Source: Rhyzopertha dominica (taxonomy: Eukaryota > Arthropoda > Insecta > Coleoptera > Bostrichidae). Taken from it: DNA of 64,000 nt. The position numbers were made by a program, and so were the translations under genes. The notes under the pieces were generated by a model. The model searched no databases. It was not told where the DNA came from and worked only from the letters and a program-made list of their open reading frames with translations. How positions within the stretch are numbered: position 1 is the first letter of the stretch; each line of letters starts with the position of its first letter. The stretch lies in NCBI GenBank assembly GCA_025024175.1, contig QCXZ01000001.1, forward strand, positions 1,612,001 to 1,676,000. Direction: 5' to 3'. Of this stretch, positions 1-14,956 are shown piece after piece.

Positions 1-3000
1 TTAAGCAGTACTGCATTGTTAAAGGCTCAGTAATTGTAGTTCATCGGAAAAATGTACCAAAACTTAAACAAAAATTTCCTTAATCTAATTTTAAACAGCT
101 TAATATTACTTACAGTCTTAACACTCACAGGCAATCTATTATATAATTGCAAACTCGGTAACGGAGATATTAGAAAATACTTTATTTGGTAGTTATTGTT
201 AAACGCAGTTCTTTCATTCTTGAGTAAAATGATTTTACTGTTCTCAGGTATATTTGGTAGCAGCCGAATAAAGGTAAGTCACACACTTTTGTTAAGTTTG
301 GATGTAGTTCATTAAAATTGAACTAGATTCCGCGCAATTTGGTACTAGAATCCGCGAATTCGTTTAATTAATTAGCAAATTAGTAAGTTAGCATCGGCCA
401 AGCATAGTGTTCTGTGACGGGGATCTTAGTACTGGCATTTAGAGATTGCAGTGTGAAATCGATCGATCCGCCCGCTGTCAATTTTAATCGGTAAGCAAGA
501 CGACCTTATTAAATTTGATGTCAGGCCTGCCACAAGAAGATCCGTCAAAAAATATTAGAGGGCTGCTACAATAAAAAGCAATAACTCGTTATCAGCAAAA
601 CCTGTAACCACCGATTAGAAATATGGTCAGTTATATGTACATAGGTGCTAGGCAAGGTGTGAAACATATATTGCCTTCTCTCCTGCAGCATAGCAGCATA
701 CATACAATTTACTTTTGTGCACACGATACATATTTATTTAATATTAGTGTGGGTAAAAATTTCGCATCCAAAGTTATTAACTTAATCTATTGAACGACGT
801 TAAATATCCTGCTGTCTCAATAACAACCTGTTGATTTCCTTACCATATTATCTGCTGCACCTACCCGAGACTATAGATAATGTACCAATTACCTCATTAA
901 GCTAAAATACTGTTAACGACAACGATTTTTGCAATAATCCGAAACGATTAGGCCAATTTATATATTTTGATTTAATGATACTATAAAACTCTTAATTCTG
1001 TTACACTACATGGAATTAATCGTTAATTACATAGCATCAAGCTCGCAAAATTAGCCTTTATGGGCAAGCAGGATAACAGTAATCTAGCGGAACCAAAACC
1101 AACTATGAACGATCCTTTTTATTTTATTTTGTTCAAAGTAATATTATAGAATCACAGTAAGAAACTATGGAGGTTTCTACGTCATGTGCCTAAAAATTGG
1201 AACTTCATCAACTGATTGTTGTTGACGATTTGAAGGTTATATTTGTTGCCACTGCTGCTACATTTACAATTTTGACTGATTTTCCAATAACAATCAATAG
1301 CTTTTGATTAATCGTTATAAATAACTTATTATGTCCTAGGCCAACAAGATTTTCGTAATTACTTGGCAACAACAAACAATACCTATAACCAAACAAAATA
1401 TACACGAAATGTGGGAAATTTAGAATAGCCACGCTAGGTATATTTAGTTTTCGCGGAATAAAAGCTTTTTTTAGAAAAATTGCACAATGTACACTGGTCA
1501 GCGTTTATGCGATGAGATCGTGCGCTCCTATTTGTTTATAGATAATAAAACTGTCAAGAGGCGGAGTAGACGTTAGCTTGTAGTTGAATCTTGTCCAAAG
1601 CGATTGATGTAACAACGTCGCGCTAATGGACATGTACTTCCAGGGCAACGTTCGCTCATTGTGCCGTCATTAGGGGCATTTAATTACACGCATCCAGCTA
1701 CAAAATCTTGAAAACTGCCAATACTGTATAGAATTATGGCCTGTTGTGTTGTAAACAAGCATCATCGCGCATATTTTCAAAGTAAATGCACCGAAATTGG
1801 GATAGTACGATACTGACACTAATTTCCGTAGTTGTATTTCTTTTAAAATAAAAATCTGGAGCTAATTGAGCTAAATGCTTCTTCAGCTTCTATATTCGTA
1901 CAGTCTTAATTTGGCCAGCCAAAATTTTCATATTTAATAGAATCAACGTACAGTTAGAAACTGGGGTCAGTGGACAATATTTGAAAATAAAACTGACAAG
2001 AAGAACCGTGCTATTTCACCTTCTGAACCGGACAACACCTTTTGCAATTAACCGTCATCTTTATTCCAAATCCATATATATATGGAAACAGGTAGACATA
2101 ATGAACATAAAGGCTGGTTAACTTTGGTTAAAGGCATAACTTCCATTACTGTAAGACTCATTGGATACGAAGCTTGGATGCATTAGAAAGCATTAATGAA
2201 GTAGTGTTGACAAATGTGAACAATTGGTTCCACTTCTGTAATAAAATTTGTTTTGTGTTTTAATATCTAGACCTTTTCTAATAGTGTTTTTAACATTGAA
2301 TAAAATTCACCACAAAATACACAATTACCAGTAAGAACATTCAAGCAGCATTAAAAAATAACTTTTACCATTTCTATCAATGTTCCATTCATTTTTGTAG
2401 GTAGGTATTTTTTTAGTTATCCTGGAAAACAGGTACTTGATTAAACAGCAATAGTCAAGTGTATTTTTTTATAACTACCTAGTTACTGTTCTTTGGCAAA
2501 TCATATATTGTTAAGTGATTTTAGTAGAGGAACCAACAAGAACATGTTGCCAAGATGTACGGTAAGTACTATTATGTTTTGGCCATGGTGTTTCTTTATT
2601 ATATAAGTCTTTCACTTGTTCTTTATGTAACAACTCTTGAATATGTTACAAATATTTCAAATGAGTTATATTTTTAAAATACGTATTATTATGTATTTTA
2701 AATAACTACGTTATAGAATATTAACCTTCATATCGTTAAATATCGTTATTTGTAATAACATCACTAGTAACTACTACCAGAGCACAAAGAGAGATGAGAT
2801 AATCACACCAAGTTTTGAGGAAAGCTTTTATGTATTAATCCTTCTAGTTGTAACCATCGGCAAAAGTTTTACATCAAATACCAAAAAAAAAGATGTATAA
2901 TAATTTGTCCCTTTTCAAAAACTGCCCAACTTCGTCTTGCTTTTTTGAGAAAAATACCATTCTATTCTTATCCCATTTGTTCCAGCTTCTACAAGAAAAT

Positions 3001-3899
3001 AGTTGGTGACCCTACTTACTATGTTACTATATTGTTGTGGATCCCTAACACGTTTTGTGAACCCAGGTTGCCCCCATACTATTCATTAAATTCAATGACC
3101 CGTAATGTATTTGTACATACCGCTAGTGCGACCTTTTTAAATTAGAATTGAACGAAGTGCCCTTTAAACTATTTCGTGAAAACGTAAATTACTGTCCAGG
3201 AAGTGATTACGCAAAATGGTAGTGATTTTTTTCGGTAATCTAAGCCAGATTTTACGAGAACTAATATTATCCTAGAAACTAGAAGTCCTCGTAAAATTTC
3301 TAAAGCGAGAATTAATGCGTGTGGTACACTTTTATTAAATCTGCCTCGCGTAATTACACCTTCCAGTAAGATTTATTTTAAGCTGAGTATTTTCGGCATC
3401 TGGAACAGACATTCGAGATGATAATTTTATGCACAACTCAACTATTCCAATATAACTGAAAATAAACGACTTTGACTCGTGTAGACTATTCATAACTGTG
3501 GTTTTAGAAATACGAACTTGTTTAATTCTGACAGCCTTGATGTAACGTCACTTGCAACGGATGAGCCAAGAACCTGTTACCGCAGACGTCACTTGTGATT
3601 CCTGGGACATTTGGTTTCGGGTAATTTTAAATTAAATACACACTTTATCCATTATATTATGTCCACAGACGAACGCAAACGTCAGTTGTACACACTGTTT
3701 TCAATAAATTTGGTGTTAATAATATTTTTCAGTGGTCAATTCTAATATAGAATTTTCACATTATTAATGCATTCGACCTCTTTCAGTACCGGCCTACGAC
3801 TATAGAATGGTAGATTATTCTAAGGATATGTTAAAGACGCATTAAACGATAAAAAAGGGACAAATACGAAATTCATTATCAACAGAAACAAAAACAACA
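1..3899. other. No gene recognised
   Basis: AT-rich DNA with only short chance ORFs (the longest 74 codons at 1208-1432, minus, without recognisable motifs). It may be part of a long first intron of the kinase gene that starts at 20.2 kb. Confidence 0.4.
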
Positions 3900-5010
3900 A
3901 AGGCATTATGGAAACAATGGCAAACTGGGGAATATATTCAAACAAAAAACGCATTTGGCGATTTGCAATTGGTGGCTGCTCAGATTAAAAGTTATTTGGA
4001 ATCACATCGTGCATGTGTTACCGGAAATATAATCTGGTTTTCGTAAGAGGCATGGTATACACATGACTCTTACAAGTTTTAAATGATATCGTAGGGCCGA
4101 CGAATAAGTAATTACTTACATTTTAGGTTTTGCTCTATCAATCCAAGGCTTCTAATCTGTTACCCACGAAGTGCTATTTGCAAAGCTTACATACATAGGC
4201 TTTGGGAGTGAACTGGATGTTATCTCACTAACCGATATCAAAGAGTAGTTATTTCAAACATGCAGATGACATCCAGGTGTATTATTCGTTTCAATTAAAA
4301 GATTTTGAACAGGGTATAGATCTGACGAATATTGAGCTCGATAGTATTGCAAATTTTTGTACAAAAAAAACGTGGCTTAAGATGTAATCATGGTAAATTT
4401 TAAGCATTGTGTATTGGCCCTACCAGCAGACACAATAATCAACGTAATCAACTGGATCTTTCTTTATTTATAAAAAACGACAATAAATTGTCATTTGATG
4501 ATCAAATCTAGCACGTTTGCAGAGTTACTATGTGGAAGTTAAAGTCACTGTATGTTTTTAAGAAATTTCTCTCTTCAGATATACAATTGAAGTAAGTCCA
4601 GTCCCTCATATTTTTACTGCGGTTTTGTTAACTATGACTTTTTGGCTCAATATAATAAATTAAGGTTGCAATATATCATATCATATTCCTTACATCAGAT
4701 CTATTTGAGATATGAAGGATTGTAACCGAATGTGTCATTTGTATGGTGGATTTTGTACAAACTTTTGCAGACTTCTATCCTCGTTTATCTGTTTGTTTTA
4801 TTAAGGAGGACATTTTAATATGGCATGAAGAATATACTATACAAGCAGTATTTACTTCTTGATACAACATAAAATAGATTTGGCAAAACACGTTCACCGA
4901 TTAATCGTACTATACTACAACGTTTGATTTATTTTCGGATCACGGTCTTCAGAAAACGAATGTCTCTGGTCAGTGTCAATGTTATTTGATAGTTTAAAAC
5001 GTTTCTTTAT
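3900..5010 (+). mobile_element. Decayed non-LTR retrotransposon (LINE) reverse transcriptase remnant
   Basis: Conceptual translation across several frames gives recognisable RT pieces. SGFRKRHGIHMTLTS from about 4033 corresponds to the conserved Q-S-G-F-R-x-G-x-S-T block. HADDIQVYYSFQLKDFEQGI from 4259 is the catalytic Y/F-A-D-D box with typical downstream residues. A late fragment with SENECLWSVSMLFDS near 4955 resembles the LINE C-terminal tail. Many stops and frameshifts make it a dead copy. Confidence 0.6.
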
Positions 5011-8000
5011 TTACCTGACAAGTTTGAATTATAACTTATGGTTTTCGCGACCTATGATATTCGATCATGCTGCAACTTCGTTGGTGGCAGACCCATAAAT
5101 GTTTTATATTACCTCCTAATGAACAATCACAGAGTTGGCAACGTTTCTTTAAGGTCCAAGGTACAACATGAATTGCCAAGAGATATTGAAGTCGAACTTT
5201 CCTACGCTGTAAGCACACAAATGATAAGAATATCTTCTTTCGTTCGCGGTATCGATTTCAAGTTTATTTAGAACTTAGGTATTGCATAAATGCTAGCGCC
5301 CTTGATACTGATATAGAACGTATGCATGTAATCCTCAAAACTTTTCAGTGTATATTTTTTAAACGATGAGTAACAGCGACGAGTACGTCACAAACTTTCA
5401 AATTAATCTTTTTTACGGCCTGTAAGTTTACTCGCGTCCAAAATCATCTAGGAAAGGTTGACAGTGCCTCTATAAATAATCGTGGAGGCGTTACACACAT
5501 ATGTATACAATAAGTTTACCGAAATAGCAAAACTATTATTTTATATTTGTTGGTCAATGTATAAGCGTTGGCGTGATGCACAGTTGCTCGCTATTTCTGC
5601 ACTAAAACTGCAATTTTACACAAGCTTGCTCCGACATAAATGTGCATTCCGTTGAGAAGAAGAAAGGTCGACGTTCCCGCAATCGTTCTGAGATACAAAT
5701 CCGGCAACGGAAAGTAAAGTGATAACCGCGGCTCAGAAATCTTCCGGGAAGGACCGCGAAGAAATCGTACCGTACTTTAAAGGAGAGGAGAAAGAGGTTC
5801 TTGACCTAGAAACCCGGCGCTATAATAAGTGTTATCTTCTCCACGGCGTTTTGTCATAATAATTTACACAACTTGGCAATGGATGATTAAATGCTTTTAC
5901 GCTACCTCTTTGTGAGCACTTCTTCGCTCGTTAGACGGGCAAAGAGCGTCCTCAATTCCATTATTGCACTTTTTATTTGAACAGTGTCGGAAGCACCGCC
6001 ATTATGAGACAGAAAACTTTTTGGAACTTTGTACAACTTTGTAAATTTGTAGTTCACAATAAAAATTTGATGTATATAAATCAAACATTAATTGGGGTAT
6101 AAATTATTATCAGAAAGAAATTATTAGGGTCTGTTCTCATACTAGGTTCAACTGTCTTTAATTATTATTAAAGAAGCCAGATGTTGTTGTTGATAGAACC
6201 ATTGGTCATTGTATACAACAATTGGTACTTGGCTAGTGACGAAAGTAATGTTGCTAGCAAATGCTCTTTATTAATTATTTCTCAATTTTCATGAACAAAA
6301 ATTTTATTTAAAAAAAAACGACTATATGCTTGGAAACAGGTCATCACGCAGGCTATATTTTTAATGAAAAGCTACGAAACACTTTGGATCGCCTCAATTG
6401 TTAATTAAACCATGTTAGACATACCAAGGGTTAAATTATTGTTTGCGTTTTGATAACAATCTTAATTAGCAAACGAGTTTGGCATATTTCTAAATAACAT
6501 AATGTCCTATTCTGCTTAGTAATTTTTGCGCCAGGAGAAATGACGACGTTTCTCACCTACTGAGTGTATGTGTAAGGATTGTACATTAACTTGGTTGACT
6601 GTGACGAAGGGCTTGTATATGAACAAATACTTGATTTACTGTTGGAGTCAGGGTATATATACTATATACTATGACGTACGTGCTAATGATACAAAGGCTT
6701 TGATTTAAACGCACACCGCACTCCATATAATCTACATAATATTATTAAACTCTTCTCATGCATAGCTAGTTCATTATTCATATAATAAGAAGTGATTTTT
6801 TAACTGCTTGTCTAGAAAAGAAGCTCTAGTTTCCTTTTTTGTTTAGAGTAACAGAGCCGCCTGCAGAAGTTTTTTTTTTATCAAGATTGTAAGTACACTC
6901 AAATATGATAGGTATATTGCCCCAAAAAAATCCAAGCTTAGCAGTTGGGTGGAAATTAACTTAAACATGCGAGATATTTCAATTGGTTTGGGTATAAAAC
7001 AAACTGCCAAGTTTATGACCTTAACAATTGACAATCGTTAGTCATTCGTACCTGATGTTTATAAACACGTGTTTTTTACAAGGTGACCTTTATTTTTGAC
7101 AAGGAATAGAAATGCAATAGTTCATAGTGTTCGATTAAAAATACAGTATGGTAAAGCTAATATATATAATAATGTAGAAAGATTTGATGCAACCTTTATT
7201 AAAAACTAGAATTCGTCATTGTATGCTACGAAAATACGTACCTAAACAGTATAATGTAGTACCCAACCCAAATTGGTATCTAAAAATAGTAAGTATACCA
7301 TGGGAGAAACTTAGAATACCTATTCATGCTACTTCTTTTGTTTGGAATACTTAAAAGTGAGAGTAAGATACCAAAACGTATGTTTACAAAATGTTCTTAT
7401 GAATTTTGGCGTCCACCGAATGATGTTGGCATTACGCATTGCAATAAAAAGGTATATTTAAATATACATTCGCCCTGCGCTAATTTTAAATCGCACGAGC
7501 TCCAGTTACAAGTCAGAACCCATGTCAATACTAAAATCGAGCAAAGACCGGTCAATATTTATGTTTTTTGAGTGAGCTCGCCATTCGAAAGAATTAAGGC
7601 CGGCATATTAAAAAGAACCAATCGAGATGAATCGGTAGTCTGTTTATGTTCAATCGGGCCGCATTCATTTTCTATTTATTCAAGTTAAGTCTGATTTTAC
7701 AAGTGGCCAGTGCCACATTAAAATGAAAATATTGGCCAGACTTGCAACAGTTTCTTCCTGGCAGCGTTCGAAAGTAAACGCGAAACAGATGGCCTCGCTA
7801 TTATAACGAGTTTTTATCAGCGTATTTGGGTATTGCAGATCAACATCACTTGTGTATACTAATCTCAATTTTTAGAAATAGCCGTCCATAAAATTCGGAA
7901 CGCGTCGTTATTTTTNATTTAACTTGCAATTAAAGCATATATTCCTAGAATCCAGAACGAACAGTTCCGTTACAGGAAGAAAAACTGGACTATTTATTCA

Positions 8001-9599
8001 AAATTATTACACAGAATGAAATAGGAGGGCAGTACTACCCTCTCTCGTAGTATCTAGTGTTCATTCATCTGCCCACAGAATAAATAGTTTGCGTATTTAA
8101 AGACTTTAAAATGAATGCGTCATTCAACTCGACTTTGCGTCATGCTTCATTGAGAAAAGCTTTTCTGGCCCACGGAGGAGACATTTGATCATCCCAACCA
8201 ACCTGCTTACCTTTTATTGACAGCGATATGCAAAACCCGCTTATCCTTTTACGCTTGTTGAATATAAGGAAAGTGTTGCATAAACACAAATTAATGTTTG
8301 CATGGAATGCTACCTTCAGTGATATCAAGGCCGGAAGATTCAGATTCGAATCTAAAAAGTGGGCGTTGAAGACCAGCCTACGAGTCATGAATTAAATGTG
8401 AATATACTACAATTTACTGAAACTAGATGAGTGGGGATACAAACGGTATTTGTAGTAGAAATTCTTAAGGCTTTAGAGATGGCAGTTTGGGATTTAATAC
8501 AAAAATAAACAAAAAGTTTTGGTGCATACTCGCTTTATGAATCAAAGACATATTGACTTAATCATTGGGGTTGACAGAAAGGGTTATTTTAAAATACTTA
8601 CATTTGGCACCTTCTGTGATGGCTTCCATCTGGGCTTATCACACAGAAAACGCGCTTACAGTTTGATTCAAAAGTGTTTAGTAATAACTAGGTTAATGTG
8701 TAGTGTATTGCTGTTTGGACTATTAGTTATACTCGTCATGCGAATACTAGATTCCCAAAAGCTGTCTAAAAAAACTTAAAAAATAAAGTCTGAAGTTTAA
8801 TCTCTTGTATCTTTTAAAATATTTGCTTTTGGACTAAGTGAAAGACAATTTCGAAGGTTATCCTTAAGAGAGCCGGCATTTAAGTTTCGTGTAGTGTATT
8901 TCTATTGCCAAAATAAAGCCACATTTTCTGCAAGCTGTTTGGTGTTGATTCTACATATATAACAACATATAGTAATATTAACTCGTACGGTTTCATAATT
9001 TCCTAATATTCCAAAATTCCGAGTATGAATTGTTTATACTCATAACGAGCATAATGCATACAAAGCATTAACCTTGTAGATGATTTTTTTTTACTAATGT
9101 TAATATTCTCCGCTAGTTTTACATAACATCAATATCTTGTTGTCTAAATCGTGTACGATTCCTCAAATTTGCTCATTCTAACTCCTGGTTCTACATGTTT
9201 TTCGGATAAGCCTCCTGCTTAAAAAAAACAAGCAAGCTCTTACCAACAAAAGTAAAAATTATTGATGGGAATATCTACGAAGTTTTTGTTAAATGATGAG
9301 TGAAAGTACCTTTAAAAACGACGAGAAAAGCCATATAGCCAATGAAAAAGAACTTCTACGCAGATCAGTGCAAGAAAGAAATGTTCTACAAGTATATTCT
9401 GGAAATAAATTAGACCATATACCATATTACTGTATGTAAGGCAATAATGATGTACCAATGAATCAACCAAGAAGGAATACAATGTGCGATTACCGATCAA
9501 CTTCACCATAAATTTACAAATAATATTGCAGTATATAGGTTTTACTTGTAAGTCAATAAATAAAAGACTTGCGATAGTGGAAATTCAATGTCTAAAAGT
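5011..9599. other. No gene recognised; one GC-richer patch
   Basis: Mostly AT-rich with chance ORFs. A patch at about 5560-5870 is richer in G, C and CpG and follows a CTATAAATAA string at about 5470, so it could be an old promoter or a decayed element, but no coding frame is convincing. The 8140-8388 minus ORF has no reliable homology. Confidence 0.35.
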
Positions 9600-10340
9600 C
9601 TGGCGTACGAAATTTATTTACAACATCTGGCAATATCGACAAGAAGGAGAATCATAGTGTACCTTGATGAAACTTGATCAGAAAGGGACGATTCGGGTAA
9701 ATTTCAACCACCTTTAGAAAGCCAACGCCTAATAATTTAATGCTTGTTTAGAAGATGGTTGGGTACCAAACTATTTATTGATACCTGCAAAAAATATCCC
9801 GGATTGTTTTGCAGATTACCGTGATGATGTAAATCTTGAAGTATTTGAAGAGTGTTTCAAAAATTGACAGCTTCTGAATCTTGACCACTTAACTGACGTA
9901 ATGGACAGCACTTCCTACCATTCTAGATAAGACAAGAAAATTCCAACTAAATAATACATTTTTAGTTAGAAAACAGTTAAGAAAATGCCGAACACGCAAC
10001 AAAAAATGATTGGCAAGAGCAGCGTTGATAAATCTAAATCTCATACTGTAGACAACATAGTAAAGGGTATTGGTCACACTATTGTGTTTTAAACCCCATA
10101 GAGTTAATATGAAGTCAAAAATAATAATAAAAACTCCTAATATCGGCGCACTGTAGTAAATTTAATAAGAAAAATTAATGAGCATTTAATCACTGACCTC
10201 TTCATTAATCGTTTCCGGCATGTAAAAGATATTGAAGACAGTTTTGTTTCAAACAGAGAAATTTTGACATTAATTAATGCTAACGATGGACGTGATGATG
10301 TATTTTGTATAAAATTACTATTTCAGTGTGTAAACTGTAC
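9600..10340 (+). mobile_element. Decayed DDE transposon remnant, relative of the 14.9-16.6 kb element
   Basis: Frames plus 1 to 3 together show, in order: WQYRQEG then IIVYLDET (first Asp, about 9660); LEDGWVPNYLLIPAKNIPDC and a following FADYRDDVN (about 9745-9840); VMDSTSYHS (second Asp, about 9898); and VLNPIELI (Glu, about 10085). This is the order of a Tc1/mariner-superfamily catalytic domain and closely parallels the transposase at 15.3-16.4 kb. Frameshifts and stops show that it is inactive. Terminal repeats were not found. Confidence 0.6.
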
Positions 10341-13300
10341 TCTATCTTTTTTTCAATGCCTGTAACATCCTCTGCAACTTGAGAAGATCTGCTTGGCCAG
10401 AAAATTGAAAGAAAATAGCAAAATAATATATGAATTATCGTGTTATTTGCATAGCTACTGGAAAAGATCCCGAAATGTAAATATTGTAAATAGTTCTTGC
10501 CGTGAACACCAATAATACTTATTGCACTTCCAGCTGGGAGTTGTAGTCAGTATTTCTTAGTTGCGTGAAGCTACTATACATTATTAAACTCCGCTGCATA
10601 ATGTGCCTCTTGTTCCATCTTCCAAAACATACACAGTCAGTATCATTTCGGTTGGTTAATAAGATAAGCTAACAACTTCTTCGAATCATCTCACAGCGCT
10701 AACTAGGCCAATCGCCAATTAAATAGCACGATATCTTCCATCTACTGTCACTTATAGCATCTGCCATGCGGTGGTCCAGATGCATAAAACGAACAAGCTG
10801 GGAAACCGGAACCAAATGTGGGACAACACTTACTATTTTAACACCTTTGGCTTCTCGCGGTCGACGCTTTCTTGTCTAGCATGGCTAGGTTAAAATTAAA
10901 CTGATCGGTTTGATTCAGGCCGAAAAAACATGCATCGCACTGTTGTTGAGAGTGTTAATGTGTGCACGTACCAATAGATCAGTAGTCAAGAACTTTATGT
11001 GCTGTGAAAGGTCAAGTTAAACGAATTATTATACCTCACCTGTCTAGTTTTTGCGTCTTAGGTGCACTTAAAAGATTCATAATAGAATGAGTAAGTTCTA
11101 GGAACTCGAATCGTTATTAGTAAAGCCCCATTAGAGCAAACAGAAGATGAGTAACTTATGAAATTCGTTGTGTACTCATTTCAAACTGAAATAGGTCCAT
11201 CGATAAGTCTGATAAGAAATAATAAGCGCTTTAACACTGCATAAAACTGGTAACAAGACAATTTCGAAGGTATTCCAATTTATCTTAATTTTATCAGGAA
11301 AAACTTGTACTTCGTTACCAACGCGTATGCTCCAGCATTACATCTATGCAATTGCAGAATCCCTTAATTTGATGCAGGAAATGGTGAACCAATATGTTAT
11401 TTCAAACTGATCTAATATAAGCTGATGTTGAAGCTGTTGTTGGCTTCAGTATATCGGATATTAATATTTGTGACTACATTATATTTTTCATACTTCTCAC
11501 AGTCTTCTAATGTTATATTGTTTAAATCGTAATAAACGGTTACTTGCGCGGGTAGAAAGACAAATATCTGTAACGAATATTATTTAAATAATAATTAATA
11601 AGCTTGCCTTTGGTGTCTATTGAAATAAATAATAAATGCAAGTTATTTAATACTAGCAGTAGAAATATATAGAACAAACTGGAGGGAAAGACTTAGAAGG
11701 ATTTACGGAAAATGGTTCAAACGTGTTTCAGTAAGTGATAATGATCTATACTGCAACTTCGCAACGTTTAACGTGGGAAACTTTCCAATAACGAAATCAC
11801 GCAAATGTGAAATAAAACATCGTCTAGGAATTGGAAATATCGTTTTTCCTTATACAGCCTTGATTAACTTTGATTAATACGGTTTTATGGCTAGGCGTTA
11901 CGTTTTGACCTTTTTAGTACCTCGAATTCGGCTTGTATATAGTCGGTAGAAGTTTGCTTAAGTAGTCCTATTAAATTGCATTCAGAGAAACAAAAGGTGT
12001 GGGGGGGGGGGTTAATTTGAGAAGAGGGGGTTGAAAAGATCGCATTATTGTGAATTGTGGCGAAAGCTGAAGTCAAAAGTACAAGTATCAAATACAAAAT
12101 GTGAAAAATCCCATTTTAATTATACTTCATGAAAATATACCTTTGTGTGTCCGAAATAACCACACGTATACTTTTTTGTAAAATAAAGAAATCCATAGTC
12201 ACGATTTAAGAACTGGTCCAAAATTCAAAAGAAACAAAAATAACCCTTGTAACTGTGAATTTTTCAATGATTGTGAATGAACTGCTAAAATTATTATCGC
12301 CATTAAATTCTGCGGAAAAATAGTAATGGAACTGTTTTACATTGTTTAATTCGAAACTTATATTTATAGTATTACAACAAACATTTAACTAGAGCATGTA
12401 ACATAACATTGCAACATAAATATTTCTCATTCGCATTTTTTATTATTGGGTGTTTAAGGTTCTCATACACTTTATAATATATTACTAAACTTCTGGAATG
12501 TTTTATGCTAAACTAATCCGATAGCGGTAAAAACTCACTAGGTGTCTATAAGTAGAATTAGGTTTTTTCCTACTGCATGTTTAGCTTTAATAAAAACATC
12601 TCTGCATGAATATTATAGCAAATTGTAGAATATACTGTTTGGGTGCACTCGCTTGTAAAGCTTTTTCATTTTAATCTGTCATGGTAGTTTGGTCATGAGA
12701 TGCACAATACATGTACACTCGGATCGACTTATATATACAGCTGCTTTGTGGGCGATAAGCAAGTAGGCTATGGAATATTTTAAGATGGCTGGCGAATAGT
12801 TATCAAGAGCGAATATATATGCAGGAATTTGACACTGCTGTGTAATGGATCTCCTTTTTAGTTTAGATTGATGGTCAACAGTCTCAATTACTGTTGCCTT
12901 CAAATAAATATTTTCTAATAGAACAGAAGAGCGGTCTCCTCTATATTATGAAGGTACAAAGGTTTGTTATCAGTTAATATTAAAATTTGAGAAAAGTAGA
13001 TGATCGAACAACGCATAGAGATTGCAAATTACTTTTCCAAATCCAGTGCACCTTCTTGTAACACCATCCCAGTCATCGATGAATAAAATAATCGCACTCG
13101 CGTCTTATTAATTTCGAAAATAATGCTATAAAAGGCTTTAGTATCGTGAGTGACCTTGTCAATTTCCTAGAGCACGAAATTGCGATATTGCTGCGGAAGA
13201 CATGGTGATAGCATAAGTATGTCACACCGCACCGTCAATGTATCCAAGCAGTTATTGCAAACAAAATTCAAGAATCGTGCTATATCGTATCCTGCTGCTG

Positions 13301-14912
13301 GACACCAGTAGATGCCTTACATTGGGATTACCTTAAGGAAAAACTGCATATAAAAAAAAACACAAACCAAGTAAGGCATGTGAAACTACATTGCTAAAAC
13401 TTTCCAGTAATTGTAAACATGTTATCTAGAAAACCCCAAATTGCTTAATTTATGTTTGTGCTTATATGTCTACTTACTGTTTGTTTATATTTTTGAGCCA
13501 GAAATAGTTAATAATCAAACGACGAAAAATGTTGTTAAAGACATTAGTATATATATTTTTTAGAACTGTACATGCTATAGCGTTAAAGGAAAGCTAGCTC
13601 AAGATTCACAACGCAATCACTGTGTTAATCTGAGCTAACTTTATTGGGAGTCCCGTTGTCGTCCTGTTTGCAAACTTTAATGGGATAAGTTAATACAAAC
13701 AGGTTTGTTTACTTAGTGCAACAAACTTTTGTTTATTTTAAGTCTGTTCTGCTAAGACTCTTACAGAAACATTGATAATGTATAAATATTCCCATTTTAC
13801 GATATTTTAAGAACACCCAGTTTGAACTAGGCAAAAAAAACGCACACTTCATGTGCTTATGTAGGTAAAACGCTATTAACACAAAAAAGACAAGCGTTTT
13901 GATTTCTTTAGCTGAATTGGGTAATTACTAAGTCACGCTTGGTTGCGCAGCATATAATATATCACAAGGTTCCAGTATTATTTAGGTAAGCCTACACCAT
14001 GCATGTCTACTGAACGATTGAAATAGAGATACTCTCAAATTCTAATTACTTCAACATGGTGTACTATATATTCCTATAAATATTTTTATCTGAAAATTTG
14101 AGGAAGGTGCCAGATATTTTCCACATGTTTCTTAATGGCCTGCGCTGATACTACACGTTTTGAAATCTATGACCTTCTTTCATTTTTGCTCATATTAATC
14201 ATAAGGTATATGCATCATGACGATGTCATTTGATAGACTGCCAACTAGTGGAGTGTATGCATCTATATTCTGAGACGAAAAATTAGCGGAAATGGGCATG
14301 TGGCGTCATTAGTCTCTCATAGGTCTGGCGCAGGTTTACAGTAAAGGATTATCGAAACTATAGATCAGCGTCTGATTTTGGCAAACCCATGAACTAACGC
14401 TTTGAACAGATTTGCTTAATTTATAGTAGTGCACATTCGTGGAGATTAGTGTACAAATGTCATCATCTTTTAAACACGCTCCATAGATTGTGGAATCACA
14501 AATCATTTAGCATGGACTGAACGGTGTTTACCTGGCAGAGGTACACCAGGCATTTAGATTATTGCTATTTTATGCCCCTGTTAAGGTATTTGTCAGAGAT
14601 TGTGACTAGTTATCCNCTTCATTGTGATGTATAAACTGAACTTCAATATGTTTACGTAATGAACGACCTGACCAGAGAGTCATTTTAAGTTCTATTTATG
14701 AATAGATTGGAACTGTGGTGGTAAGGGGAAAATAGATTACAAACTTTCTGGGAATGACTGTGTTGTAATTTTAGCCACAAGATTATATTCCATATCAAAT
14801 CCAGGTACTATTATTGTTCACAAACTTACCATGATTATATCTCTGAAAATTATAAAAATCTATGAAGTAGTGATTATTTTAATGTGCTTGTCTTTAGACA
14901 AATGCACAAGCT
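10341..14912. other. No gene recognised
   Basis: AT-rich sequence with a poly-G run at 12001-12011 and no ORF over 75 codons. Nothing further can be supported. Confidence 0.4.
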
Positions 14913-14956
14913 TATAGTAATGCAACTCTCTTACCGTTTTTGCAACCCTGCAATAC
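14913..14956 (+). repeat. Left terminal inverted repeat and TA duplication
   Basis: TATAGTAATGCAACTCTCTT followed by ACCG and a partly matching continuation to CCTGCAAT. The reverse complement of 16581-16623 matches, with differences only in the inner half. Confidence 0.78.

Noticed and set aside
8140..8388. Minus-strand 82-codon ORF with faint resemblance to a non-canonical poly(A) polymerase (NTFLI ... WDD ... LNDA).
   Set aside because: Matches are a few scattered residues, with a stop in between and no catalytic D-x-D block. This is too weak to call.
9889..10077. Minus-strand 62-codon ORF.
   Set aside because: It lies over the decayed transposase read on the plus strand and has no motifs of its own.
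12001..12011. Eleven-base poly-G run.
   Set aside because: Short homopolymer within otherwise unremarkable sequence; possibly a sequencing artefact.
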